DNA of 64,000 bases from Desulfofustis glycolicus DSM 9705. GTDB taxonomy: Bacteria; Desulfobacterota; Desulfobulbia; Desulfobulbales; Desulfocapsaceae. Each line of letters opens with the position of its first letter. Position 1 is the stretch's first letter. Below are positions 25,519 through 34,827 of the stretch, one piece after another. The position numbers and the translations under genes were made by a program. Location: assembly GCF_900130015.1 (NCBI RefSeq), contig NZ_FQXS01000004.1:1-64000 (forward strand), read 5' to 3'. Under the pieces are notes generated by a model. That model did not search any database. It had not been told where the DNA came from and saw only the letters and a program-made list of their open reading frames with translations.

Positions 25519-27601
25519 GCGTCACCGTTCCGAGCGATTGAACCTTGTACGTGGAGACCACCTCGTTATGAGAAATGACCACCAGCTCCGGGTAATAGCG
25601 CTCGACGAGCTTGCGCACGTGGGGCCGGATCTGTGGTGCGGCGAGCAGTACCGGCTTTTGCCCGCCCTGGAAGAGCGTGATCCCCTTGCCGATGGAGTCG
25701 AGGATCCGCTGCGCGGTCTGCGGGTCGATGGCCAGATAGCTGCCGGTTTCCTTGTGCTGCACTGCGCTTAGTATGGCATCTTCAACCGGTTTTGCAAGGG
25801 TTATCAGGGGAATGGTCTGATTTACGGCGAGCTCGGCGCAGATGGTGCGCGACAGGGCGTGGCGTACGTATTCGGTCAGGATTTCCGGATCCTGGGTAGC
25901 GTGCGCCCAGTCGCCGAGGGTTTCCAGGATGGTTCGCAGATCGCGGATGGAAACGCTTTCGCGCAGTAGGTTCTGGAGCACCCGCATCAGCGTGGAGAGC
26001 GACACCATCTGTGGCACCGTTTCCTCGACCAGTTTCGGCGAGCTCTTGGCCAGGTTGTCCAGCAGGTTCTGCACCTCCTGGCGGCCGATCAACTCGTGGG
26101 CGTGGCGCCGGATGATCTCGCTGATATGGGTGGCCATCACCGTCGTGCAGTCGACCACGGTGTAGCCGGCCATCTGGGCCCGCTCGCGCTTGTCTTCGGT
26201 AACCCACAGGGCGTCGAGGCCAAAGGCCGGTTCCTTGGTCGGGATGCCCTTGATGGTCTCGGTGACGATGCCGGGATCCATGGCCATAAAGTGACCGGGC
26301 AGGATCTCGGCCTCGGCGACCCTTACGCCCTTGAGCGAGATGACGTACTGGTTCGGACTGAGCTGCAGGTTGTCCTTGATATGGATTGGCGGGATGATAA
26401 AGCCGTGGTTGAGGACGAACTGTTTCCGGATCGACTGGATGCGCGTCAGCAGTTCACCGTCCTGGGCCGAGTCGACAAAGGGGATCAGGCCGTAGCCGAC
26501 CTCGAGTTCGAGCAGGTCGACGGAGAGCATCTGGTCGTAGTTTTCTTCCGGTTTGACCTGCGGCGTCGGCGGTTCCATGACCTCTTCGGCGACGGCTTCG
26601 CGTTTGCTGCGATCGAGATAAAAGGCCATCACCGCCAGAGCGGCGGACAGAATCAGGAAGGGCACGAAGGGCAGGCCGGGGATCAAAGCAAAAACCAACA
26701 GGATGCCGGAGACGACCCAGAGGGCGATGGCATGGACAGAGAACTGTTTGCGCAGGTCCGAACCGAAGTCTTTTTCGCCGGTGGCGCGGGTCACCAGCAG
26801 ACCGGCGGCGGTGGAAATGATCAGCGCCGGGATCTGGCTGACCAGACCGTCGCCGACGGTCAGGATGGTATAGGTCTGGGCCGCCTCGGCCATCGGCATG
26901 CCTTTCTGCAGCACGCCGATGACAAAGCCGGCGCCGATGTTGATCAGCGTGATGATGATGCCGGCGATCGCATCGCCGCGAACGAATTTTGCGGCACCAT
27001 CCATGGCGCCGTGAAAGGCGGCCTCGTCGGAAATTTCCTCGCGCCGTCGCCGTGCCTCGTGTTCGTCGATCAGGCCGGCATTGAGGTCGGCATCGATGGC
27101 CATCTGCTTGCCGGGCATACCATCCAGGGTGAAGCGGGCGGCCACCTCGGCGATCCGGCCGGCGCCCTTGACGATGACCATGAAGTTGATCAGCACCAGG
27201 ATCGCAAAAATAACGATACCGACCACGTAATCGCCGCCGACCACGAATTGGCCGAAGGACTGGATGACCGTACCGGCGGCGTCGGCGCCCTGGTCGCCGT
27301 TGAGCAGGATCAACCGGGTCGAGGCGACATTGAGGGCCAGGCGAAAGAGCGTCGTCGTCAGCAGGACCGACGGGAAGATCGAGAACTCGATGGCCTTGGT
27401 CGTGTACAGGCTGATAATCAGGATCAGCAGGGCCAGGGTGATGTTCATCGACAGGAACAGGTCGAGCATGATCGACGGCAGCGGGATGATCATGATGAAC
27501 AGGATGCCCACCAGCCCAAGAGACGCCATCACGTCGCTGCGGTTCAACAGACCCCGGTAGTTATACCGAGTTATGGCCTGACGAATATCGGTCGCTTGCA
27601 T
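25505..27601 (-). CDS. flhA: Flagellar type III export gate protein FlhA
   Basis: This 698-aa protein has several N-terminal membrane helices and the FHIPEP-region features AEVAARFTLDGMPGKQMAID and ADLNAGLIDEHEARRRR. The large cytoplasmic C-terminal domain binds late chaperones (FliS, FliT, FlgN) with their cargo. Length is normal. The start overlaps the flhB stop by one base (TAATG). The operon continues into flhF. No internal frameshift is seen. Confidence 0.97.
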   Translation of the reverse strand: MQATDIRQAITRYNYRGLLNRSDVMASLGLVGILFIMIIPLPSIMLDLFLSMNITLALLILIISLYTTKAIEFSIFPSVLLTTTLFRLALNVASTRLILLNGDQGADAAGTVIQSFGQFVVGGDYVVGIVIFAILVLINFMVIVKGAGRIAEVAARFTLDGMPGKQMAIDADLNAGLIDEHEARRRREEISDEAAFHGAMDGAAKFVRGDAIAGIIITLINIGAGFVIGVLQKGMPMAEAAQTYTILTVGDGLVSQIPALIISTAAGLLVTRATGEKDFGSDLRKQFSVHAIALWVVSGILLVFALIPGLPFVPFLILSAALAVMAFYLDRSKREAVAEEVMEPPTPQVKPEENYDQMLSVDLLELEVGYGLIPFVDSAQDGELLTRIQSIRKQFVLNHGFIIPPIHIKDNLQLSPNQYVISLKGVRVAEAEILPGHFMAMDPGIVTETIKGIPTKEPAFGLDALWVTEDKRERAQMAGYTVVDCTTVMATHISEIIRRHAHELIGRQEVQNLLDNLAKSSPKLVEETVPQMVSLSTLMRVLQNLLRESVSIRDLRTILETLGDWAHATQDPEILTEYVRHALSRTICAELAVNQTIPLITLAKPVEDAILSAVQHKETGSYLAIDPQTAQRILDSIGKGITLFQGGQKPVLLAAPQIRPHVRKLVERYYPELVVISHNEVVSTYKVQSLGTVTLDAG

Positions 27602-28671
27602 TACGGCCTGATTCCTTTCAGTGAATAGACATGGGCCAGGATTTCGGCAACCGCCTTGAACAGCGATTCCGGAATGGTCGCACCCAGATCGATTTTATGC
27701 AACAATCGCGCCACCGGCGGATTTTCGACAATCGGCACGTTGTGATCGCGGGCGATTTCCCTGATCTTCAGCGCCACCAACTCCTGTCCCTTGGCAATGA
27801 CGACCGGGGCGTCCATCTCGCCGCTGTCGTATTTGACGGCCACCGCGATGTGGGTCGGGTTGGTGATGACCACGTCGGCCTTCGGCACCTCGGCCATCAT
27901 TCGCTTGCGCGCCATCTCCTGCTGGATCGATCGGATCTGCGACTTGATGTACGGATCGCCCTCGGTCTCCTTGTGTTCCTCTTTGACCTCCTGTTTGGTC
28001 ATTTTCATCTTTTCTTCCATCTCGTAGCGGGTATAGAGAAAATCGAGAAAAGCCAAAAAGATTAGGAGACCACAGACTTTGGCGAGGATGAGCGCCGCCA
28101 TTTTACCGATATAGACCAGGGCGGTGATCGGCTGGGTATCGATGAGAATGAGGGCTTCTTCGATATGGTTTATGACCGTCGAATAGGCGAGCCAGGCAAT
28201 CAAGCTGATCTTGGCCAGGGATTTGGCGACCTCGACCAGTGAGCGTTTCGAGAAGAGTCGGCCGAGTCCTTTGATCGGGTCGAATTTGCTGATGTCGGGC
28301 ACAAACGGTTTGGCGGTCAGCAGCCAGCCGAATTGGAAGACGCTGGAGAAGAAACCGACAATGAGCACCAGCACGAAGAGCGGCGCCAGCAGCAACGCGA
28401 CATCTTTCAGGATAAAGGCGGACAGTGCAACAATCGCCGGGGGGGTGACTTCAAAGGTGCCGCTCGACCGCCAGATGTGCGCAATCAGATCGTTCATCCG
28501 TAAAAAGAACGACGGCATATAAAAGAGCCACAGGGCCAGGCAGAAGGTAAACAGCGCGGCGGTGTGAACCTCCTTGGACTGGGCCACCTGTCCCTTCTCG
28601 CGAAAATCCTGTCGCCGTTTCGCTGTCGGGGCCTCGGTCCGTTCGCCGCCGCTCGGTGCTTCTTCCGCCAT
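27601..28671 (-). CDS. flhB: Flagellar export switch protein FlhB
   Basis: This 356-aa protein has four membrane helices and the autocleavage site in VVITNPTHIAVAVKYDSGEM (cleavage between Asn and Pro of NPTH). After cleavage the C-terminal part switches export from hook to filament proteins together with FliK. It ends with LLHKIDLGATIPESLFKAVA, as expected. A palindromic element and 157 nt separate it from fliR upstream, which is unusual for this otherwise close-packed operon. Confidence 0.97.
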   Translation of the reverse strand: MAEEAPSGGERTEAPTAKRRQDFREKGQVAQSKEVHTAALFTFCLALWLFYMPSFFLRMNDLIAHIWRSSGTFEVTPPAIVALSAFILKDVALLLAPLFVLVLIVGFFSSVFQFGWLLTAKPFVPDISKFDPIKGLGRLFSKRSLVEVAKSLAKISLIAWLAYSTVINHIEEALILIDTQPITALVYIGKMAALILAKVCGLLIFLAFLDFLYTRYEMEEKMKMTKQEVKEEHKETEGDPYIKSQIRSIQQEMARKRMMAEVPKADVVITNPTHIAVAVKYDSGEMDAPVVIAKGQELVALKIREIARDHNVPIVENPPVARLLHKIDLGATIPESLFKAVAEILAHVYSLKGIRP

Positions 28672-28776
28672 GGCTCAGCTCTGTGGTGGTCTGCAGGTGA
28701 TAAATAGCCGGGTGATCATGGAAGGCTATGCAAGAAAAGTGACAAGGGAAGAGATATCGGGAGAAAAAAGGGACAG

Positions 28777-28828
28777 AAAAAAAGGGACAGTCCACTTTTT
28801 GATCAAAAAGGGGACTGTCCCTTTTTTT
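28777..28828. repeat. Palindromic element between fliR and flhB
   Basis: A 52-bp inverted repeat with one mismatch: AAAAAAAGGGACAGTCC on the left and GGACTGTCCCTTTTTTT on the right, centred on GATC. A partial copy of the left arm (AAAAAAGGGACAG) precedes it at 28764-28776. The element touches the fliR stop: CTAG follows the T run and supplies the TAG stop of fliR. It could terminate transcription in either direction, yet it lies inside an operon. It has the look of a small mobile palindrome, like the one behind flgJ but of another sequence. Confidence 0.7.
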
Positions 28829-29614
28829 CTAGCCGTTCAGCAGGGTGAGCATCGTGAAGAAATGATCGGCGAGGTTGTCAAATTCCCGACTGAGGACGAT
28901 GAAGACCATGCCCAGTGTCAAACCGATGACGGTGAAGGCGATGGCGATGTTGAGCGGGAATGAGAGCAGGAAGACGTTGCCCTGGGGGAAAGTGCGGGCC
29001 AGGATGCCGAGAATCAATCCGGAGAGCAGCAGGACGGCGAGGACCGGGGCGCTGAACTGAACGCCGAGCACGAACATGTGCGAGGCGAGTTCCATCAGAA
29101 AGGGAACGGCTTCTCCGGAGAAATCGATGCCGCCGGGCGGCAGGATCCGGTACGACTCGACCGCTGTTCTGATAAATACATGGTGTCCACTGATGGCCAG
29201 GAAGATCAGTACGGCAAAGACGTTCTGCATCTGGGAGATCAGTGAAATCTGCCGCTCGTTCTGCGGGTCGAATACGTTGGCGGCGGCAAATCCCATCTGG
29301 TAGCCGATAATGGTGCCGCCAAATTCGACAGCGGTGAAGATTAAGCGGGCGATCAGTCCGATAATCGCGCCGATCAGCACCTCGGAGACGAGAAAGACGA
29401 TAAAGGTAGCGGGTTCGAATGTCGTCAGTGAGGGCAGGGTAGAAGCCACAGCTGGAAAGAGGACCAGCGAGACGACGAAGACCAGGCCGGCTTTGAGTTG
29501 AACCGGAGTTTGGGCTCCGGAAAAGACCGGAATGGCGCCGATAAAGCCGGCAATACGGGCGGCACAAATCAAAAAGATCTGAAATTGCTCGATCGGGACC
29601 AGTTCAATAGCCAT
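28829..29614 (-). CDS. fliR: Flagellar export gate protein FliR
   Basis: This 261-aa protein has about five or six hydrophobic segments and the FliR signature AVEFGGTIIGYQMGFAAANV. FliR is part of the FliPQR export gate core. The TAG stop codon is formed where the gene meets the palindromic element, so the final codon or two may differ from the ancestral end; the length is still normal for the family. It follows fliQ by 5 nt. Confidence 0.95.
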   Translation of the reverse strand: MAIELVPIEQFQIFLICAARIAGFIGAIPVFSGAQTPVQLKAGLVFVVSLVLFPAVASTLPSLTTFEPATFIVFLVSEVLIGAIIGLIARLIFTAVEFGGTIIGYQMGFAAANVFDPQNERQISLISQMQNVFAVLIFLAISGHHVFIRTAVESYRILPPGGIDFSGEAVPFLMELASHMFVLGVQFSAPVLAVLLLSGLILGILARTFPQGNVFLLSFPLNIAIAFTVIGLTLGMVFIVLSREFDNLADHFFTMLTLLNG

Positions 29615-29619
29615 GGCCT

Positions 29620-29883
29620 TCAGAGCGTCGATAGTGTGTCGAAGACGCCGAGGGTAAAGGCGATAAGAATTCTAATAAACCAAGGGGCGAAGATCAACAG
29701 GGTGATAAAGACGGCGACGATCTTCGGCACAAAGGTCAGGGTCTGCTCGTTGATCTGGGTCGCCGCCTGGAAGATGGAGACCATCAGGCCGACGATCATG
29801 CCCGCCAGCAGCATCGGCGCGGCGCAGAGTAGGACGGTCTGTACCGCTTTGCGGCAGATATTGATGGCCATATCGGGGGTCAT
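29620..29883 (-). CDS. fliQ: Flagellar export gate protein FliQ
   Basis: This 87-aa protein has two membrane helices: LLCAAPMLLAGMIVGLMVSI, and a second around KIVAVFITLLIFAPW. Between them is the conserved QAATQINEQTLTFVPK motif of FliQ. It forms the outer part of the export gate with FliP and FliR. Length is the family norm (about 89 aa). It follows fliP by 26 nt. Confidence 0.96.
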   Translation of the reverse strand: MTPDMAINICRKAVQTVLLCAAPMLLAGMIVGLMVSIFQAATQINEQTLTFVPKIVAVFITLLIFAPWFIRILIAFTLGVFDTLSTL

Positions 29884-29909
29884 GGTACGTTCCTTGCGCT
29901 CCGTGCGGG

Positions 29910-30662
29910 TCAGGAAAAACTTTTCAGCAGTGAGCCGACGACCAGGCTCCAGCCGTCAACCAAGACAAAGAGCAGGAGTTTGAACGGCATCGAGATGATG
30001 ACCGGCGGCAGCATCATCATACCCATCGACATCAGGATCGAGGCGACGATCATGTCAATGACGAGAAAGGGGATGTAGATCATGAAGCCCATCTGAAACG
30101 CCTTTTTCAGCTCGGAGAGCATGAAGGCCGGGATTAGGGTCATGGTCGGAATTTCAGTTTGATCGAGCGGCTCGTCGGTCAACGTGATATCTGCCAGCAG
30201 CATCAGCTCGCTCTCATCGACCTGGCTGAACATGAACTGGCGGATTGGCTCCAGGGCGACGTTGAATGCCTCTTGCTGACTGATGGTTTCATCGAGATAG
30301 GGCTGCAGGGCCCGCTCGTTGACCGTATTGATGACCGGCGACATGATGAAAAAGGAGAGGAACAGAGCCAGACCGATGAGTACCTGGGTCGGCGGCATGT
30401 TCTGGGTGCCCATCGCCTGGCGGACGAAACCGAGGACGATGACGATCCGGGTGAAACAGGTGGTCATCAGCACGATTGCCGGGGCAATCGACAGGATGGT
30501 CAGCAGAAACAATACCTGCAGGGCGCCGGATACCTGCTGCGGCGACTCCGCTTCATCGACGCCGAAGGTGATGGTCGGCACGCTGATCGCGGCGCAGAGG
30601 TCGGGCAGCAGGACGAGTAGCACAATCAGCGGCAGCTGGCAGAAGGCGATCAGGCGTTTCAT
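29910..30662 (-). CDS. fliP: Flagellar export gate protein FliP
   Basis: This 250-aa protein starts with a cleavable signal-like segment and contains the FliP core: MTTCFTRIVIVLGFVRQAMG, TQNMPPTQVLIGLALFLSFF, and LIPAFMLSELKKAFQMGFMI with PFLVIDMIVASILMSMGMMM. FliP forms the pentameric core of the export gate. Its ATG overlaps the fliO stop by 4 nt. Length is normal (about 245 aa). Confidence 0.97.
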   Translation of the reverse strand: MKRLIAFCQLPLIVLLVLLPDLCAAISVPTITFGVDEAESPQQVSGALQVLFLLTILSIAPAIVLMTTCFTRIVIVLGFVRQAMGTQNMPPTQVLIGLALFLSFFIMSPVINTVNERALQPYLDETISQQEAFNVALEPIRQFMFSQVDESELMLLADITLTDEPLDQTEIPTMTLIPAFMLSELKKAFQMGFMIYIPFLVIDMIVASILMSMGMMMLPPVIISMPFKLLLFVLVDGWSLVVGSLLKSFS

Positions 30663-31063
30663 TGCGTGTTCTTCGATTCGGTATCGCTCAGAATCTGCTG
30701 AAAGGAACGGCCGGGCTGGTCACCATCGATCCGGGCGATCAGTTCCAGCGAGTCGCTGCCGGCGCCGAGCAGGTATTCCCGGCCCCGCACCTCGACGAGA
30801 AAGAGTGATTTTTTCGGCATCAGGTGCCGGGTCTCGATGACGTTGATGCGGCCCTTGCTCCGTCCCTGCATCGGGGCGAGACGTTTTTTGACGATGACGT
30901 AAATGATCAGCAGCACGGCCAACACGACGAGCAGACCCCAGGTCATGCGCAAGGATGCGTTGAGCAGTGACGGCGTCTCGTCGCCGAGCGCCCAGGCGCA
31001 GCGATGATCGCCCATGAATGCGAGCACCGTCACTATGAGCGGCAGGATTCGGCGGCTGTTCAT
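30659..31063 (-). CDS. fliO: Flagellar biosynthesis protein FliO
   Basis: This 134-aa protein has an N-terminal signal-like helix, a second membrane helix (WGLLVVLAVLLIIYVIVKKR), and a cytoplasmic tail with RINVIETRHLMPKKSLFLVE, the FliO pattern. FliO helps FliP assemble. It lies between fliN and fliP and is coupled to fliP through an ATGA overlap. Sequence is variable in this family, but order and motif agree. Confidence 0.92.
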   Translation of the reverse strand: MNSRRILPLIVTVLAFMGDHRCAWALGDETPSLLNASLRMTWGLLVVLAVLLIIYVIVKKRLAPMQGRSKGRINVIETRHLMPKKSLFLVEVRGREYLLGAGSDSLELIARIDGDQPGRSFQQILSDTESKNTQ

Positions 31064-31073
31064 GGTTTCCCCG

Positions 31074-31463
31074 TCACCCGAGTTTTTCGAGCCGTGCCTT
31101 GGTACTGACCACGTCGGTCAGCCTGATGCCGAACTTGTCCCCGACCATGACTGCCTCTCCGCGGGCAATCAACCGGGAATTGACATAGAGGTCGAGTGGC
31201 TCGCCGGCCAATTTATCCAGCTCGATAACGTAGCCTTCGCCCATCTTCAGTAGGTCGCGGAGCAGCAGTTTGCTGCGCCCGACCTCTACCGATACCTGGA
31301 GTGGAACGTCGTAGAGGAACTCGAGACTGCGGCTGTCCGGGCTGTTTTCGCCGCCGGGGTTACCTTTGGCCGCAGCGCCGGATGACGGCTGCTCATCGAG
31401 CAATTCCTTGAGTTCTTCTGGGGCGGGGCGGGCCGCGGTGCTATCGGATTTCTGGTCTTCCAT
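31074..31463 (-). CDS. fliN: Flagellar motor switch protein FliN
   Basis: This 129-aa protein has a polar Glu/Ser-rich N-terminal tail (about 45 residues) and a C-terminal SpoA domain: VPLQVSVEVGRSKLLLRDLL, then VIELDKLAGEPLDLYVNSRL and a GEAVMVGDKFGIRLTDVVST end. FliN forms the lower C-ring with FliM and FliG and binds the export ATPase complex through FliH. It is between fliM and fliO. Length is normal. Confidence 0.96.
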   Translation of the reverse strand: MEDQKSDSTAARPAPEELKELLDEQPSSGAAAKGNPGGENSPDSRSLEFLYDVPLQVSVEVGRSKLLLRDLLKMGEGYVIELDKLAGEPLDLYVNSRLIARGEAVMVGDKFGIRLTDVVSTKARLEKLG

Positions 31464-31520
31464 GATCGTTTTGTGCTCCCTGCTTGACTGTCGGTTCTGC
31501 AGCTGTGCTGCAGGTTCATA

Positions 31521-32507
31521 TCAGTGACGGACCCCGGTGATGCTGACCGCTTTTTTTCCCTTGTGCAGACCAGGGATGGCAAAGAATTTCGGTTGACCTT
31601 CAACCAAGATGGTCAAGGGTGAATTCAAGTCGTATTCGACGGGAACAATGTCTCCCTCGCGAAAATCGAGGACCTTGCCGATGGAGAGATCGATGATTCC
31701 GGAACGGGCGACGACGGACAGAGCTATATCCTGCAGTTCGGTAATGAAAATATCGGTCCAGCCGCCGTGCTTCGGCGTATTGACGCTGAGCAGATTTTTG
31801 AATTCCTCGCGGAACGGATCGAGGGCCGCAACCGGGAAGACCAACTCGAAACTGCTCGTCGAATCGCTGACGGTGATGTTGTATAAGCCGACAACCACCT
31901 CGGCGTCGGGTTCGGTAATCGATACCAGGCGCGGATTGTTCTCGATCTTGTAGAGTTTCGACTCGATCGTAGTGATCGGCCTGAAGGCCCGTTCGAGATC
32001 GCTGCAGGCTTTCTCCATGGTGGCCTTGAGAACCGTCAGCTCGATCTTGGTCAATTGCCGATCGAGTTGCAGCAGCTCCGACTCGTTCGAGGCCCCGAGC
32101 ATGATCTCGACCAGAGAGAAGGAGAGGTTCTGGTCGTAGACAATCAACGCGCCATGCTTGAGCGGAGAGAGGTTGAGCACCCCCATCGAGCCGGGCTCTT
32201 TCTTGGCCAGCAGATAATCCTGGAAGGACAGGGACTCGAGGCCGACCCGGGTGATGGAGAAGGTGCGCTGGAGCTGATTGGACAGCGAGATGGCGTAGTT
32301 CTGGCCGAAGGAGTCGAGAATGATATCGAAGTTGGGGATGCGGATCTGGCTGTCACGCTGACTGGCAATGGTGAACAGGTCGACCTCTTGGCAGGCGAGA
32401 AAACGCTGCTGACGACCGTCGCCACCGTCCTGGTCGACGGGAATCTGACCGCTCTTGATCGCCTGCAGCAGATCGGCGATTTCCTGTTTCGAGAGAACCG
32501 GTTCCAC
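31521..32507 (-). CDS. fliM: Flagellar motor switch protein FliM
   Basis: This 328-aa protein has the FliM N-terminal element (MEPVLSKQEIADLLQAIKSG), the middle domain with PNFDIILDSFGQNYAISLSN, and a C-terminal SpoA domain ending GLHKGKKAVSITGVRH. The N-terminal element does not show a clear LSQ.EID match to the enteric CheY-binding peptide, but the place is the same. FliM receives the CheY signal. It follows fliL by 21 nt and precedes fliN. Confidence 0.95.
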   Translation of the reverse strand: MEPVLSKQEIADLLQAIKSGQIPVDQDGGDGRQQRFLACQEVDLFTIASQRDSQIRIPNFDIILDSFGQNYAISLSNQLQRTFSITRVGLESLSFQDYLLAKKEPGSMGVLNLSPLKHGALIVYDQNLSFSLVEIMLGASNESELLQLDRQLTKIELTVLKATMEKACSDLERAFRPITTIESKLYKIENNPRLVSITEPDAEVVVGLYNITVSDSTSSFELVFPVAALDPFREEFKNLLSVNTPKHGGWTDIFITELQDIALSVVARSGIIDLSIGKVLDFREGDIVPVEYDLNSPLTILVEGQPKFFAIPGLHKGKKAVSITGVRH

Positions 32508-32528
32508 AGAGAGACCGCAACGTTTTGG

Positions 32529-33047
32529 TTATTGTACGACGAATTCGGTAAAATAGATCGATTTCGCCTGGCCGGTCTGCATCAATGCGTTGATCTTGCT
32601 GAGCAGCTCCGCCTTGAGTTGCTTCTTGCCCTGGAGATCGCGTAACTCCTCGAAGGTCTTGTTGCTGACCAGCAGCAGGATTGCATCGCGAATCTGGGGC
32701 ATGCGTCTGTTCATCTCATCCTTGGCCAGATCATTGGTGAGTTCGATGGTCAACGCCGATTTGACGTAATGCGTGTCCTGGTCGCTGATGATATTTACGA
32801 CAAATTCGGCAATATCGACCGTCGGGCCGATATCCGCCTGCGGGTTGACCACCGGTACGGGCACGCGTTGTCCCGGATCCACCTGCTCTTCTTCGCCGGC
32901 GGACTTCAGCAGCAGGTAGGCGGCAACGCCGCCGCCGATCAGGATGACGAGCAGGGCGGCGCCGATGATCAGCAACAGTTTTTTATTGAGTTTGCCGGTA
33001 GCAGGCGACTCTTTTGCCTTGTCGGGTTTTTCAGCCATAGGCTCCAC
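32529..33047 (-). CDS. fliL: Flagellar basal-body-associated protein FliL
   Basis: This 172-aa protein has a Lys-rich N-terminus, a single membrane helix (LLLIIGAALLVILIGGGVAA), and a periplasmic FliL domain. The domain contains VDIAEFVVNIISDQDTHYVK and SALTIELTNDLAKDEMNRRM, and ends in SIYFTEFVVQ. FliL rings sit around the stator and help under load. It lies between motB and fliM, a common order. Length is normal. Confidence 0.95.
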   Translation of the reverse strand: MEPMAEKPDKAKESPATGKLNKKLLLIIGAALLVILIGGGVAAYLLLKSAGEEEQVDPGQRVPVPVVNPQADIGPTVDIAEFVVNIISDQDTHYVKSALTIELTNDLAKDEMNRRMPQIRDAILLLVSNKTFEELRDLQGKKQLKAELLSKINALMQTGQAKSIYFTEFVVQ

Positions 33048-33083
33048 CTTTTCGTGCCGGTAAGACGACAGGTGTCAAATTTT

Positions 33084-33872
33084 TTACAGTGGGACGGATT
33101 CCGAAGAGTTTTCTGCAGGAGTCGTGCCTGAAAGGTTTTTCACCCGCAAAACAAAATCCACTCGGCGGTTGACGGCGCGGTTTGCTTCACTGATGTTGGG
33201 GACGAGTGGCCGGTCGGCGCCGTAACCGATGGCCGAAATCCGGTCGAGGGGCAGGAGATCGCCCTGTTCGAAGAAACGGGCGACCGAGACGGCGCGGGCG
33301 ATGGACAATTCCCAGTTATCGGCAAAGATCTCCGATTTGATCGGCAGATCGTCGGTGTGGCCCTCGATGCGCAGGGTCACCGGTAGCGGCCGGATGAGGT
33401 CGGCGAGATGGCGCAACGTCGGGTAGGCCGGCGGGTTGAGCCGGTGATCTCCTGGGTTGAAGAGGACCGCGTTGTTGACCCGGAGGATGATGGTCTCGGC
33501 GTCCTGCTGGACCGCATCTACGTCCTTTCCCAGTTCCATCTCGACGATCTGCGCCTTGAGCCGCTGATGAATCTTCCGGGTCAACTCGATCTGGACCGGG
33601 GTGAATTTGGTCTTCGGCGGCGATGGCAGAATCGGGATGGCGAACTCGACCTGGGCCGGGCGGGGATGCACGCCGAATGCCTCTTTCAGCGATCCCGAAG
33701 CCCTGGTGAAACGGACCGGGTCGAGGTTGGCCATGGACAGCAGCAGGACGAAGAAGGTGAGCAGCAGGGTGACCAGGTCTGAATAGGTGACCATCCAGGC
33801 CGGGACGCCGGGGCTCTCCGCTTTCTTCTTTTTCCGCGGGGATTGCTGATTGGCTGTGCTCTCTTCGGCCAT
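33084..33872 (-). CDS. motB: Motor stator protein MotB
   Basis: This 262-aa protein has one membrane helix with the ion-binding Asp in VTYSDLVTLLLTFFVLLLSM and a C-terminal OmpA-like peptidoglycan-binding domain (RIEGHTDDLP). MotB anchors the stator and, with MotA, carries ions past the rotor. A Lys-rich cytoplasmic tail precedes the helix. I cannot tell H+ from Na+ coupling by eye. It is 9 nt downstream of motA. Confidence 0.95.
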   Translation of the reverse strand: MAEESTANQQSPRKKKKAESPGVPAWMVTYSDLVTLLLTFFVLLLSMANLDPVRFTRASGSLKEAFGVHPRPAQVEFAIPILPSPPKTKFTPVQIELTRKIHQRLKAQIVEMELGKDVDAVQQDAETIILRVNNAVLFNPGDHRLNPPAYPTLRHLADLIRPLPVTLRIEGHTDDLPIKSEIFADNWELSIARAVSVARFFEQGDLLPLDRISAIGYGADRPLVPNISEANRAVNRRVDFVLRVKNLSGTTPAENSSESVPL

Positions 33873-33881
33873 AACGAGGGG

Positions 33882-34649
33882 CTACCGGTTGAACGTCGAT
33901 TCACGCATCTTCGGAGCGATGAATGAGTGCAGTTTCTGCTCCATGATACGCGGGTTCTCACCTGACAGGATGGACTGCATCCCTTCGATGATCAGGGTCT
34001 TGATCAGCATCTCCGATTCGGAACGGAGGCGGAGCTTGCCAGCCATCGGCAGAAACATAACGTTGGCCAGGACCGCTCCGTAAAACGTGGTCAGCAGCGC
34101 AACCGCCATGGCCGGCCCGATTTTTGACGGGTCGTCCATGGTTTGCAGCATCTGCACCAGGCCGATCAGGGTGCCGACCATGCCCATGGCCGGAGAAATG
34201 GTTCCCAGCGAAATAAAGATATTGGCGCCTTTTTCGTGTCGCTGCTGGATGTAATCGATCTCGGTGTTGAGCATCCCGCGCAGGGTATCGGGTTCCTGGC
34301 CGTCGACGGCCATCTGCATGGCCTTGACCAGGAACTCGTCGTCAATTTTTTCCATTTCACTCTGCAGCGCCAGGATGCCCTCTTTTCGGGCCTTATTGGC
34401 AAAGCCCATCAACTGCATGATCATGTCATTGATGGAGGCTTCTTTGTGCAGCACCGTTTTCTTGGCGACGTTGACGGCGTCGAGCAGATCTCTGGCGGGA
34501 TACTGGACGAAGGCGACACCGGCGGTGCCGCCGACCACGATCAATACCGACGGGATATTGATGAACATGGTGAGCGGGCCGCCCTGCAGGATAGCCATCA
34601 GCATCAGCCCGAAGGCGGCGCCCATACCGATAATTGTCGAAAGATCCAA
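33882..34649 (-). CDS. motA: Motor stator protein MotA
   Basis: This 255-aa protein has four membrane segments. Typical features are IGMGAAFGLMLMAILQGGPL at the N-terminus and ANIFISLGTISPAMGMVGTL with IGLVQMLQTMDDPSKIGPAM near the third and fourth helices. MotA and MotB together form the stator. It is the first gene of the motA-to-fliA run. The 240-nt gap ahead (34650-34889) contains the strong flgE terminator; I saw no confident promoter motif in the rest. Confidence 0.96.
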   Translation of the reverse strand: MDLSTIIGMGAAFGLMLMAILQGGPLTMFINIPSVLIVVGGTAGVAFVQYPARDLLDAVNVAKKTVLHKEASINDMIMQLMGFANKARKEGILALQSEMEKIDDEFLVKAMQMAVDGQEPDTLRGMLNTEIDYIQQRHEKGANIFISLGTISPAMGMVGTLIGLVQMLQTMDDPSKIGPAMAVALLTTFYGAVLANVMFLPMAGKLRLRSESEMLIKTLIIEGMQSILSGENPRIMEQKLHSFIAPKMRESTFNR

Positions 34650-34827
34650 TGTGCCTCCGCGATCGAGCGTGATAAAGAGATACGGGACAGATGCAGCGCC
34701 GCGCTTTTCCCGTTGAATCCGTATAATTCCTGACGATTACCTGGCGATAATCCTTTATATCATAGATTTTTGACGGTTGAAACGCAAGGACGCAAAATTT
34801 ATTATCCGACTGCCGTCTTTCAAACCC

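Noticed and set aside
26096-27628. 510-codon open frame opposite flhA
   Set aside because: Antisense shadow: Asp/Gly/His-rich composition without motifs, while flhA on the minus strand is unmistakable.
28777-28828. Plain intrinsic terminator at the end of fliR
   Set aside because: The symmetry, the partial extra arm and the position inside an operon fit a repeat element better, although terminator activity is possible.
34690-34715. GG-N10-GC spacing suggesting a sigma-54 site ahead of motA
   Set aside because: Only the two dinucleotides agree; the TTGC at -12 and the TGGCA at -24 are missing.
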